Positions 38,510 through 50,302 of a DNA stretch of 64,000 nucleotides are shown here, one piece after another; the stretch's first letter is position 1, and each line of letters starts with the position of its first letter. The translations under genes were made by a program, and so were the position numbers. Source of the DNA: Cunninghamella blakesleeana (Eukaryota > Mucoromycota > Mucoromycetes > Mucorales > Cunninghamellaceae); assembly GCA_017871115.1 (NCBI GenBank), contig JAFCIZ010000001.1:1717501-1781500 (forward strand), given 5' to 3'. Below the pieces are notes generated by a model, which had not been told where the DNA came from, did not search any database, and was given only the letters and a program-made list of their open reading frames with translations.

Positions 38510-41108
38510 TTATGTTGATTCAAATATAATAGCCTTTTCCATTTCTTTTTGTTTTTTCCATTCTAAAAGTAAATCCAATTTTTGTCGTTTACTACTTTGC
38601 ATAAATTGAAGAACTTGCAATAATCTTGCTTTGGCTTTCCACATATTAGGTTGAAAGACATGTACACCATACATTGTTGTAACTAATAATTCATCTAGTC
38701 CATCACAATTTAAATCAAAATGGGTCATTCTATAGATAGGATATGCAAATTGGCGACGCCATAAAACATTATAATCTTGTGTACCAGCCACTAATAAATA
38801 CATATATGTAATAGTATATATAAAAGAAAATATCATTAATATATATATACATAATATTTGTTTTAAATAAAATAAATAAAAGCAATAATACATATTATAT
38901 ATATATATATAATCACCTTGTTTATATATAAGTACTTGACGTCCATAAGTTCCAATCATAATTTCTCTTTCACCATCCCAATCGACATCCATTGCATGGG
39001 AACAAAGCACACTATCATAAAGTGTTGACTGTGGTAAAATACGATTTTGTGAAAACCCAACTGTTTGGATTGATCTAGACATTTTCATTATAGATAATTA
39101 CAATAATAATAATAACAATCATTATACCATTTAGATCAAGACCATTTTTCTGATCATTTATAAATCCGGTAATACTTGTATAGAATATTTTACCTATATA
39201 CTGAAGCTTGTTCGATGGCGCTTGTTACAAGTAAACATATTTCTCCATTATTATCTATTGTATTTAAATTATATTATAATAATATATTAGTTTTTTTAAA
39301 AAAAAATATCATTAGTAAGATTTTTTTTATTTAATTATATTATTTTTTATTTTATTTTTTTTAACACCTACCTAATTTTGTTACACGAGGTTGAAATATG
39401 AGTACGGAAGTAATAGGATTAAATGTACGTATACTATGATACTTAGTTTCATTTCCATCTATAAAGACATTACAATAAAAAAAATGCAAATACTAAATCA
39501 ATACTGATACTAGTAACTTACATTACATATATGGATACATACCACTATCATAAAATGCTAAAAATAACTCTCCTTGTTGTCCACCAGCACAGATGATTTG
39601 ATTACCATTAGATTGTTTAAAAAAATTCATAAATAATATATTGATACGGTTTTCAGATATTTTTTGTAATAGAGGAAATTGATGATGGGCTGTTATTTCC
39701 TCAAATTGTTTAGTTTCTTGATTCTACATATAAATCAATTGTAATAAAAAATAAAAATAAGTCCATTATGTTTAATTTTTATTTTATCATTATTATTATT
39801 AAAATAAATATCAATATATTAATATTACCTGTATATAGACATGAATGATTCCATCAACAGATGATAAGAAAAAAGCTTGTTTACTTTCACCATTATGTTG
39901 AATACTATAGATAACATTATCATGAATTCCACTTATCGCATATACATGATTTTATTTCTATTTATATTATATTTTATATAATAAAATTTACCTAGTGTGT
40001 ATAAGATGCATTGGAGCGCTGTTTAATTGAATGATCTGTGATGAATCTAGTAAACATAGAAAATAAAACAAATAATATAAATCAACAAAAATGATACTAT
40101 CAGTATTATAAATACATATGTGAATAATAATAATGATTATCATATATGTATTCCTACTTCCAATATTTGCCAAAGTTTGCTCTAAATAATGTTGTGCAGG
40201 TTTATCATGTCCATAAAATTGTAAACTATAAGCTATTCCACTAAAATCACTATCCGTATCTATTTTCTAAATGAATAAAAAATTAGTAATAAAAAAATGA
40301 ATTCAGTATATATATATATATATATATATACATATGTATATGTATATGTGTATGTATATATTTGTGTATGTATACCTGGGCAACAGCTAAAGCAACCACT
40401 ATTCTAATATCATCACCCTTTTCTTTATCACGTAATTCAACAGCATCAATAGCAATCACTTCAGACTTGCCTGTATATAAATAAATAAAAAATAAAAATA
40501 AAAACGGATAGCCATGATATAAATACTGAGGACTACTTGATCAATACTTTTGTTTTTATATTTCACGTATAAAAAAAATGCATCCTACCAGCTTGTAAAT
40601 CGAGATTCAAACAAATACAATTCCAATATCCATCATTAGATATAAAAGCTGTTAGTTCTGAAGCTGAAGCCGCAATCATATGCCTTCGTTGTTTTATTAA
40701 TAAAGCTAAAAGGGAAAGAATGATCAATTAAAAGTTTTAAAAGTGGGTGTATTTTTTAAAGCTACAGTGCTATTTTTTTATTTATTTATTTATTTATTCC
40801 TTCAAGGTACCTTTTTCTTGCGTTGGTAAAACTGTATCAGGTAATTGTTCATGCCTACTTGAAGGAAAGTCATTAGGCTTCTCTAAAAAAGTTGGTAAAT
40901 GGGTATCTAATAGTGCTAATCCATATATATTGCTGAATAAATAGATATTAATAGTAAGTATATAGGATAATAATAATAATAATAATAATAAAATAAATAA
41001 ATAAATAAAATAAGTAACTAATTCATACGTTCTTTCAAATCCATATCTTGCATAGTGTGTTTCTCTAAATAAAAAATTATCATCTACATTTGAAGAGTTG
41101 GTTTCCAT
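38510..41108 (-). CDS. KPTN: Kaptin (KPTN)-like protein, KICSTOR subunit homologue
   Basis: About thirteen exons: 41029-41108, 40811-40932, 40589-40705, 40376-40470, 40158-40266, 39992-40046, 39829-39931, 39543-39723, 39372-39458, 39202-39254, 39128-39149, 38917-39060, 38510-38790; about 482 residues (human KPTN 436). Similarity runs end to end: ARYGFERTNIYGLALLDT near the start, KQAFFLSSVDGIIHVYI in the middle, RTFNPITSVLIFQPR, and a highly typical C-terminal half with LYDSVLCSHAMDVDWDGERE, GTYGRQVLIYK and FDLNCDGLDELLVTT. The beta-propeller (FG-GAP/integrin-alpha-like) repeats DVDWDGE and DLNCDGLDE are visible. In animals KPTN, ITFG2, SZT2 and KICS2 form KICSTOR, which tethers GATOR1 to lysosomes and restrains mTORC1 under starvation. 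The junctions of exons 10-11 (39120-39260) are uncertain. Confidence 0.85.
40311..40332. repeat. TA microsatellite in kaptin-like intron
   Basis: TA run followed by CATATGTATATGTATATGTG variants, in intron 4. Confidence 0.8.
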
Positions 41109-42697
41109 TATTTTGGATATAATAAATTTATTTATTTTTTAAAAAAAAAAAAGAAAATGAAAAACGAGTGATTTTTCTTTTTTACAACCCAAATTTTTTT
41201 ATAAAAAAATGCCCTGGTTTTAAATTCCGCCATTTTTTTTTAATGCATTTTTTTTTTAAAACCTGATGAACCTTCACTAAGCTTCGTGTAAACTAGCCTT
41301 TCAAAGGTGAACACATCATATTAGATATTCATATTTTAATCTTTATCTTTTTCTCTTTTTTTTTTTAATATATATTTTCGATGTGATCAACTTGTATATT
41401 TTTATAATTAAATCTTGTTTCATGTTCATCTCAAATTTATAGTATATAATCTTGCTCCATTTTTTTCTTGTTCTTTTTACTAGATAAACACTAAGAGGGC
41501 AACATATTAAAAAAAGCCAATAATATATAAAGACCTATCTTTTTTTTTTAAAATAAATAAATAAATATATTGCTAAAAACGAAGCTAAAAAATAAATCAA
41601 TCAAAGAGCATACAATAAATATTTTTTTCTTTTTTTCTTTTTTCTCTTGTATGCAAAACATTTAACTTTTTTTTTTCACTTTTTTCATTTTTTTTTTTTA
41701 AAAAAAAATGATATTTACCCAACAATTCAATGCAAAAGCAAATGGAATGAACTATGGGCCCACAATACAAATATATGTTTAGTAGATAAAGAAATAGAGA
41801 ATGCATTTTTTATTATTATTTTTTGTAAAGAAAAAAATAAAATAAAAAGGATAACACTTTTGCCATTCGATTGTTGCTCGACTCAATGATATTTGTTAAA
41901 AGGTAACTGGATCATTTTCTACTACATATGCAAAGATTTTTTTTTTTAGAAAAAAAAGAACAACAATTAAACTGTTTCCATTTATTTAATATAAATGACG
42001 ATTAGATATATGGTACGACAATCGATTTTTAGAGCTAATTATCTACAATATAATTTTAATAACATTATAATTATGATTGAAAAAAAGCATTAGCCATATA
42101 GAAAATGTAATTATATATATATATATAACTTGCAAGGTTCACTAAATGAAGTTTAAGAGGAAAAAATCGAGTAATCAAAAGGAACTAAGACGCTATTGCT
42201 AAAATTTAAGGAACTCATCTTTCTTGGGATACGAATTTGACTGATACAGCTTATATTTTTTACATCTCATATAGATGATAAGATAAAATTCTTTTATCTA
42301 AATAACTAATTTAATTGAAAAATAAAAATAAAAAAGTAAAATAAATACATGTATAAAAATGATATTTATTTGTAAAATAAGATTCACTTTTATTGAATAA
42401 TTGAAAAAATACGAGTTTTTGTTATTAATATTATTAGTGAACCATCGAATTTTTTATTAAAAAATCTAATTGATATTCATTGCCGATCATATAACTATAA
42501 TAAAAATAATGTTGAGAAAGAAAGTAATAATTAGGTGTATATATAAATATATGTTATTTATTAAATGATTATATTTGTGTTGATGTGTGTCATTGTAATT
42601 TTTCTTTTATAAATATAAATATACATTGATAAAAAATAAAAATAAAATTCTATATATCTAATATGTTTCCTCTTCCTCTTTGCTTTATATGAATATA
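41109..42697. other. Spacer upstream of kaptin-like gene
   Basis: 1.6 kb, AT-rich. The first part is the kaptin promoter, with poly-A tracts and TTTAAATTCCGCCATT near 41219. Further on are T/A homopolymer blocks (41660-41710) and plain AT-rich DNA up to the COA6 stop. The 80-residue frame at 41647-41889 is poly-Phe/Lys low complexity and is not called. No RNA gene was identified. Confidence 0.55.
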
Positions 42698-43129
42698 TTA
42701 TTTTTTTCCAGACTGTTCTTCTGATAATTTAAGATATTGTTTTTGTCGTTCGTCCAATACACGACGTTTATTAAAATATTCCACCTATAAATATATATAT
42801 ATAAATAAGAAAAAGAAAAAAAGTTTTAATAATAATTAATACATATATACAAAAATCCTTCATATATATATATATATTTATACCAATTTTACTCGATCTT
42901 TCTATTTCTATTATATAATTTATTTCTTATTTACCCAACTTGCCATACAGGCATCTTCATATAATTTTTTCTTTTCAAGACAATTTGTAGCACGATCAGG
43001 GTTTTTATCCACAACCATAGGATCAATAATATTTAAACTGTCAAGACAAGCAAAATATTCGTCTCTAACTTTCCAACATTTTTTGCGTTGTTCACGAGTA
43101 GGTGGTTTATCAGTAACAGGTGGTGACAT
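42698..43129 (-). CDS. COA6: Cytochrome c oxidase assembly factor COA6
   Basis: Two exons: 42935-43129 and 42698-42784; 93 residues. It is a small twin-cysteine protein with a CX9C motif (CWKVRDEYFAC, residues 18-28) and a CX10C motif (C-LEKKKLYEDA-C), followed by MASWVEYFNKRR, which is the COA6 arrangement. COA6 works in the mitochondrial intermembrane space on copper delivery to Cox2 of complex IV and is imported by the Mia40 disulfide relay. There is no cleavable presequence, as expected for this class. If the intron is ignored, the frame continues to a stop after ASWVNKK and loses the conserved EYFNKRR; the splice restores it. Confidence 0.95.
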
Positions 43130-43876
43130 TGTTCATTTATTTATATATATTAATATATATATATATGAAATAATAAAGAAAAGGTATAAAAAAAAATATT
43201 GAAATTTACTAAAAAATAAATAATAGCCAAAACCCGGGGTTTTAAAAATATTTTTTAAATCTTTTATTTTTTTATGTAGATTTTTTAGAATCCATAAAAG
43301 GAAATCTCTACATTATATACATAGAGTAAAAATAAATAACTAGATAAATTATTATAAAATTTGCAAGGTAAAGAATATAGTAGTTATAAAATCCATCATT
43401 CCATGTCAAGTCGAATACAAACTATTATTATATATATGTAAAAAAAGATAAATAATAAAAGTAATATTTAACATAATGGAATTGATCTTTAGTATAATTC
43501 GCTTTAAAAGTAAAAGGGGTGGAAAAGTAAAAAAGCAAAATGAACAACGCGTTCAGAGTTTTTTTTTTATCTTAATCTTATATCTCTTAATAATTTAATT
43601 ATTATAATTAAGATACTACTATGCAGTTAGACGATAAAAGGTAATAAAAAGAATATAATTTTCTAAATTTCTCATATGGATTTCAAAAAATCTAGTAACA
43701 AGTATATAGTGAAATCCTTTTAAAAAAGTTATGCTATATATTATATTTTAATTTTATTTATTTTTTTTTTAAAAAAAAGAATATTATAATAACAATATAT
43801 ATATCCCCTCCCCTTCTTTTATATATACGTATAAATATATATATATATATATTTATACGCCATTCATATATAAAAA

Positions 43877-43919
<43 letters not shown>

Positions 43920-44369
43920 ATAAAGAAACAAAACCAAAAAAGAAAAAAAAAAAGAACTGATAATGACAAAAAAGGAGATAAGATAAGGAGCAAATCAAAA
44001 TAAAAAAAAAAATAAAAAAATCATTAAAAAGGGAAAGAATGTCGATTTAAATATATATAATAAAAAAAGCTATGTTCAAGTTATAATAATAATTATATAA
44101 TAAAAGAATAGAATAATAAATATTATAATAATAATTATACTAATAATATATAATAAATTATATATATATATATATATATGTAAAGTGTAATGTGATAAAG
44201 AATTAAAATAATGTAAATAGTAAAAATGATAAAATGAAAAAAAGATGCAACTGTTATTATTATTATTTTTTAAAAAAATAAAAATAAATATAAAAAATAG
44301 CTACATACTATAAAAATAATGGATGGATAGATTTTTTTAATATATATATAAATAAATAAATATAAAAAT
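43130..44369. other. Spacer upstream of COA6
   Basis: 1.24 kb. It has a CCGGGG patch (AACCCGGGGTT near 43231), AT-rich DNA, a long TA run (43879-43917) and poly-A stretches. No gene was seen. Confidence 0.55.
43879..43917. repeat. TA microsatellite
   Basis: Perfect TA run in the COA6 / SLC10A7-like spacer. A shorter inverted TATA-rich block precedes it at 43835-43858. Confidence 0.92.
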
Positions 44370-44695
44370 TTATTCATCACCCTCTAAATGCTTGGTAGAT
44401 GATTCTTTATTAGTGGTTGGTAATACTTGTTCCTTTGCTTTTTGGCCATCCAATACCCATTTCTTTAAAAATTCGACTTCGAGATTACCAAGAATAAGTT
44501 GTTCAACATGGTATAATAAAAGAGGGGTAGACAAGACACCAATTGTACCTGGATCGCCATTTTGATATAAGACATTGATTAAGGGAACACCCATAGCCAC
44601 AGTTTTGGTAGCACCACAATACTATATTAAAAATAAAAGAGGATAAATGAATCAAACAAGTTTTATTGTTATTTCCTTTTTAATTATATATATAC

Positions 44696-44747
<52 letters not shown>

Positions 44748-46458
44748 CCATAACTGCCACAGTATCTTCTCTTGAATATCTTAAATTTTTCACCCATTGA
44801 GGGGTGGGAATAAAGCTTGGTAAAGGTAAGCGAGCCAAGAAAAGACAAAGTAAAGAGAAACTAATATAAAATACAGCATTGATGATGGCCACTACAATAA
44901 TATCTTTGGCAGTGACAGCAGAGAAGGAACCAGAGGCTACAGCGTCTGAGAAAACGGACCAAACCATCAATAATAAAGCAATGCTACTGATATCAGATAA
45001 TCGCCATTGATCTTTGATTTTAGCTACTTTTTCTGTAAACATCCATTGAATCATTTGGCCAACAATTAATGGAATCAATACTGTTAAGCCTAATTGCTTT
45101 AAAACAGATATAAAATCCACTACACCACCTACTTGATTTTGACTTTCATCTTCGGGGGTTGCATCTAAAAGCGGATCTTGAAACGTAGATACTAAAGCTG
45201 GTGATACAAAAATACCTAAAAACATCAAGATAAAACAAACAAATAATTAATAAAAAATATAAAATTTTTATTTTATAATATATAATCTTTCTTTTCTTTT
45301 CTATTACTATATATTTATTTGTTTATTCACTTAAATTTACCTAGTACATTTCCTAAAGCTGCATTCATTAAAGCTATATAATATCAATTTTTTTTTTTTT
45401 GTAGGATGAATATTATAGTTTATTTGTATATGTATAAATATATATATATACATATATATATACATATTGATATATATGAAAAAATAAAGTAAAATTAATA
45501 TATATATATATATATAAAAAAAAAGATCCGTTAGTCTATTTGTATATGTATATATAAATATATAATTATTTCTATCTTTATTTGTACTTACCAGAAGCTT
45601 CATTTCCTTTAGCATTTTTTGTCATGACAACATTAGAGGAAACAGTAGTTGGAGTACTAGCAGCAATTACCACACCAATTAAAAGTAAAGAACTAAGAGG
45701 AACTTTTAATTTAAATAATAATAAGACTAAACCAAACACAAAGAAAGGAATAATAACCAAATTAATTATTTGAATTAACAAGTGTAATCGAACTCGTAAA
45801 ATAGTTTGTGCTAATATTTTTGTTCTTAAAGAAAGACCAGAGATTAAGAAAATAATAATAACGGCACCTATTATTATTTCACATTAAAAAATTAAAAAAT
45901 AAGAAAGAGAAAGAGAGGTTGAAAAAAAAAAAAAGAATTAAAAAATCGGTTATTAAAGTTATTTTTAAATCAATTAAATTAAAAAAAAAAAAACATATAT
46001 ATGTATGTGTGTATGTATGTATGTATGTATATATATGTATTTATATTTTATTTTTCTTTACCCCATTTAATTGAATATTCAGCGTGAAGATAACCACCTT
46101 TTTTTGCAACATTGGGAAATTGAGAAGCTAATAAAATAACAAAGCCTAGGCCTAATAAAAACCAATATTTTTTTAATAAGGCTTTTGATTTGACTGACCA
46201 ATCCGTTTTTTGTTCTTCGTTTTTCTTATTATTTTTATCATCATCTTCTTTAATGGTGATTGATTTTTCAGAGAAGGATAAAGATCTTTTTTTTCCAAGA
46301 TCATCATCACTTTCACTTGAATGATGGGGTGGAATAGTGACTTCACTACCAAAGGATGAATGTGATTTAAGCTTCGATTCGTTCTTCATTAAATTAAATA
46401 ATCCAAAAAATAAAGAATGATTGACGTTTTTTTGATCGGATAATTTCTTTTTTAACAT
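44370..46458 (-). CDS. SLC10A7/Rch1-type bile-acid-transporter-family membrane protein
   Basis: Five exons: 46062-46458, 45592-45867, 45341-45373, 44749-45215, 44370-44621; 474 residues. A hydrophilic N-terminal extension of about 100 residues is rich in Ser, Lys and acidic residues. It is followed by about ten hydrophobic segments of the BASS/SLC10A7 fold: WFLLGLGFVILLASQFPNVA, then GAVIIIFLISGLSLRTK, then the conserved STPTTVSSNVVMTKNAKGNE block near 210-230, and YCGATKTVAMGVPLINVLY near the end. Yeast Rch1 and human SLC10A7 regulate calcium entry and homeostasis, and SLC10A7 loss affects Golgi glycosylation; the same is inferred here. Human SLC10A7 has 340 residues, so the N-terminal and C-terminal tails are extra. 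Exon 3 is only 33 nt. Confidence 0.9.
44703..44745. repeat. TA microsatellite in SLC10A7-like last intron
   Basis: Perfect TA run ending only a few bases from the donor site of exon 4, preceded by a TACATA variant. Confidence 0.9.
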
Positions 46459-49400
46459 AAAATGGTTTTTCGTGTTTTTTCTTTTTTTTCTTTTTAGATT
46501 AACTAATGGTAATGAATAGTGATGTTGATATTGTTTTCTTTCTCTTTTAGATAGATAACATAAATTGAATAAAGCAATTGAATATATATGTTTCTATTTT
46601 TTAAAAAAATTGAGTGAGCGAATGAATAAAAAAGTAAAGTGTAAAGAAAAGGGAAGGAAAAAATAAAAAATAAAAAGAGAGAGAGAGAGAGAAAGAGAAA
46701 GGAAAGGATAAGATGAAAAAAAAAAATATTAAAAAAAGAAAAAGAAAGTGATAATTATAAATAAATCAAATATAAATAAATAAAAAAAAAAAAAAAAAAC
46801 CAAGGTTTATTATTTATTATTATTATTTATTATTATTATAATTTAGGATTAGCTAAAAAAATCATCCTTATATGGATTTGGCAGATGAAAAAAAAAAAAA
46901 AAAAAAAAAAAACCTCAAGGGGTGAACATTAAAGAAGGAGAGGGGGGGGGGAGCGAAGGGTATCGAAGTATTCTTTATAAGGAGATGAAGAATAACCCAA
47001 AAAAATAAAAATAAAAAATAATATAGAAAAAAAAAAATATTATAAAAGGAGAACAGAGAAGGAACCGAGGATCATAAGTCAAAAAGCCATATGAAATATT
47101 CTTTCATTGTATTTTATTTTATTTTATTTTATTTTTTTAAAAAAAAATAGTTTAAAAAAGATTAATAAATTCCCTTTTTATAACACACATACTTTTTTTT
47201 TTACCACATTCATAAAGGAGTTTCTTCTTTCGGGAGGTCGATAAAGAGTTTACGTATACATAAATTCGAATCCTTTCAATTCAGAAAAAAGGTATTTTCG
47301 TCAAGAAAGGGATAATAATGCCAAGAAATATAAAAAAAGATTATGATGATGATATTGAGGATCAGCATTTATTCAATGCATTTATTATATACTTTATTGC
47401 CTTTGCCATCATCATCTACCTTTTTTTTTTTTTTTTGCTTTAAAAAGAGATTGAAGCTCCGTCGCATGATTTTTACTTTCCGGGAATGTTTCTGTTTATT
47501 CCTTTTCCCGCTTTCATTCTCTTTTTAAACTTGATCTTTAGAACATACATACCACATAGTTTATATATAAATTCTTTTATTAAGTTTTTAATATTTACCT
47601 TTTTATTTTTATTTTTTATTATCCATAATTGTATATTTTTACTTAAATGAGCCAACTTTATTTAACTATATATGTCTTGTTCCATACGAATCGTTTCATT
47701 AAATACTATTTTTTTATAATTATTTGTTGATTCCACTTATCTTGTAATTCCTATTATGTAAATACATATACCTTTTTTTTTTTTTAAAAAAAAATTGAAA
47801 TCAGTGATAATAATACTAATACTAATACTAATAATAATAATAATAATAATGATAAAACCTAATCCCATTTTCTGAAATGAAAATGAAATTCTTTCTCCAC
47901 TAATATAATTTTTAAAATTTCAAATTAAATTTTTTTTTATACCTCTCCTTTTTTTTTTTTTTTTATTATGGCTAAAAGATTGTTTATTAGAAAGAAATGG
48001 AACCTACGTTCACTTCTATAAACATATTATCCCCGAAATAGTTATTTTATTAATCATTTTTTTTATAAAAAAAAAAAAAAAAAACGTCATTTTATCTTTT
48101 AGCATAGATATAAACTTTATATTAAAAAAAAAATCCATCGTAAAAAATAAATTATTTCATCATCATCACCATTATCATTATCATTATAGTAATAATAATA
48201 ACAGCAGAAACAATAAAAATAATAAAAAAAAAGAATAGAATCTTGAAAAATAAATGATCGTCCGTTCAATTAACAACTTAAACAACATTGACAATAAAAC
48301 TTAAAAATTGATTTTATTATATAATTATTATAAATAAATCTTATATAAATAATCAAAAAAAGTGTAAGAGATAAGGGTGATCCGAATATAGTAAAGAACG
48401 TGGTGGCTATTCATTATATTAAAAAAAAAAAAACATTGCTGATCCACTCTTCCTTTTTTAGCTGTTTAAAAAAAAGGGAGAGAATATCATTTTATTTCTA
48501 CTTTTTTTTTTTATTAGTAGTATAGAAAGAAAAAAAAAATTGTGGAATTATACATAAAAACATATCAAAAAATTAAATGTTCATTGTATATACAAGTTGA
48601 AGTATTTATGTATGTAAAACCAAGTATGATTTATTACGTATATTAAATACTTTTTTTTTTTTTTTAAAAAAAAAAGTAAAATGTGATCGATAGCATATTT
48701 TCATACATTCATTGAAATAAAAGATGGAAGAATCGTGAGATTTGCCTTAAAAAGTAAAAAGATTTTCTATGTACATATAATTTATAATTATAGTTATATT
48801 TATATATATGTAATATTATATGCATTCTACATTTAATTAATTTCAAATCTTTTTTTTAATTGACAGATCAGTATTGTCATAGTATATATATGTATATAAA
48901 AAAAAAAGATTATCATTATCCAATAATTTTTTATTTATTTTATGTATTGATGTAATATTATTAAGAATAATTCCATAGTTGATAATATATGTTATATTGA
49001 TTTCATTCTATTCATTTAATTAAAAATTATAAAATCCCAAGTCGATTAAATATATGGATAGTACATAATGTAAGCTTGTTTTAAAGCGTTCTTTTTATGA
49101 TGAATTAATAATATATAAACACAAAACGTTGTTGTATAGATATATCAAACGTGATCAAATTTATTATTCTTATTATATTGATTAGCATGTCATATACATC
49201 AATTCTGTTCAATCTTGTCCAACTAATGACATAAATGGCTGGCATTTTAAAATTCCAGTGTTTCATAATGGCGACTATCCATAATAAGTGTTGATTTCAT
49301 CCTCTAATTATTATTATTATTGTTTTATTTATTCTCTGTACTATATGGGCATTATTGACGGTTTTTTCCATTATTGTATAGTTTCAATATTAAAATTCCA

Positions 49401-50302
49401 TTGCATTCCATGATGATCGCCCATAAATAAAGTTGATTTTATCTCTTATAATGGTCATTTTATAATCTTTCCGTTCTATACTTAGTATTACTATTCATTT
49501 TTCCGTAGTGATCTCTCTCTCTCTTTTTTTTTTTTATTGTAATTGAAAGATTACTACTGCGTTTCCTCTAGTTGTTCTATAAATAAAAGTTGATTATACT
49601 CCGTAAGCAATACTCCAGCTAGTTTAAATTTTTTATTCCATTTATATATTATATCTTATTATGAACCAAAGTGTATTTCAAGATTCATGTTTTCATCTTG
49701 ACTTTGCAGTTATATTTTTCCTTTCTGTCCAGATAAGGATGGCATTTTTTTCCTTTTTAGTTGCCACTACAACTTTTTTCTAAAATTATAAAAATAAATA
49801 TTATAATAACTTGATGTGTATTTTCTTTTCTACAAAAAAAAGTATTTATTTAGTCTATATATTAATAATACTAATATTTATTTTAACTTTAATTAATAGA
49901 GTATTTTATGATTAATATTGTTTTATTTGTTTTAGTAAATAAATACTTTTATTATTATAATAATAATAATTAAATTATTATAATAATAAATCTTTAATAA
50001 TTGTATGAAAACTTAAAATAGAGGAAAGAGTTGGTTTTTTATAAAAAAAATTAATAGTGAAGTTTTTTTATTGTTCATAGAATAATTAAAAAATAAATAG
50101 CTCATCTCAACTTGATCAAAGTATAGTATATGTTTAATTAATTATGATCGATAAATATATATAATTAATTTTTAAAGATTATTAGATAAATTAATAAAGG
50201 GAATAAAAGTAGTTAAAAAAAATAAAATGGAATGATAGAATTATTGCCATAAAATAAAAATGGAAAAGGATTGATTTTTTATTTGATAAAAATTAAATTA
50301 AG
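46459..50302. other. 3.8-kb gene-poor island
   Basis: This is the longest stretch without a supported gene. It has homopolymer blocks (poly-A about 46888-46912, a ten-G run near 46943), many poly-T directly followed by poly-A blocks (about 47130, 47770, 48060, 48650), a degenerate repeat of about 150 nt (49247-49620) and an inverted repeat (about 49832-49950). The only longer frames are low-complexity. The first few hundred bases should hold the SLC10A7-like promoter. A non-coding RNA or a decayed mobile element is possible but cannot be shown. Confidence 0.5.
49247..49620. repeat. Degenerate tandem repeat, about 150-nt period, three copies
   Basis: Copy 1 starts at about 49247 and copy 2 at about 49390; both begin TTAAAATTCCA. 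A third, weaker copy starts near 49547. All three contain a CCATAA/TATAAATAA block followed by GTTGATT (near 49290, 49433, 49590), spaced 143 and 157 nt. The copies are diverged, so this is an old duplication. No coding potential was seen. Confidence 0.45.

Noticed and set aside
41597..41889. Small frames on both strands near 41.6-41.9 kb
   Set aside because: Phe/Lys homopolymer-driven frames with no splice context or recognisable motif.
46939..46956. Ten-G run near 46943 as a G-quadruplex
   Set aside because: A single G-run with no further G-tracts nearby cannot form an intramolecular quadruplex; likely simple slippage.
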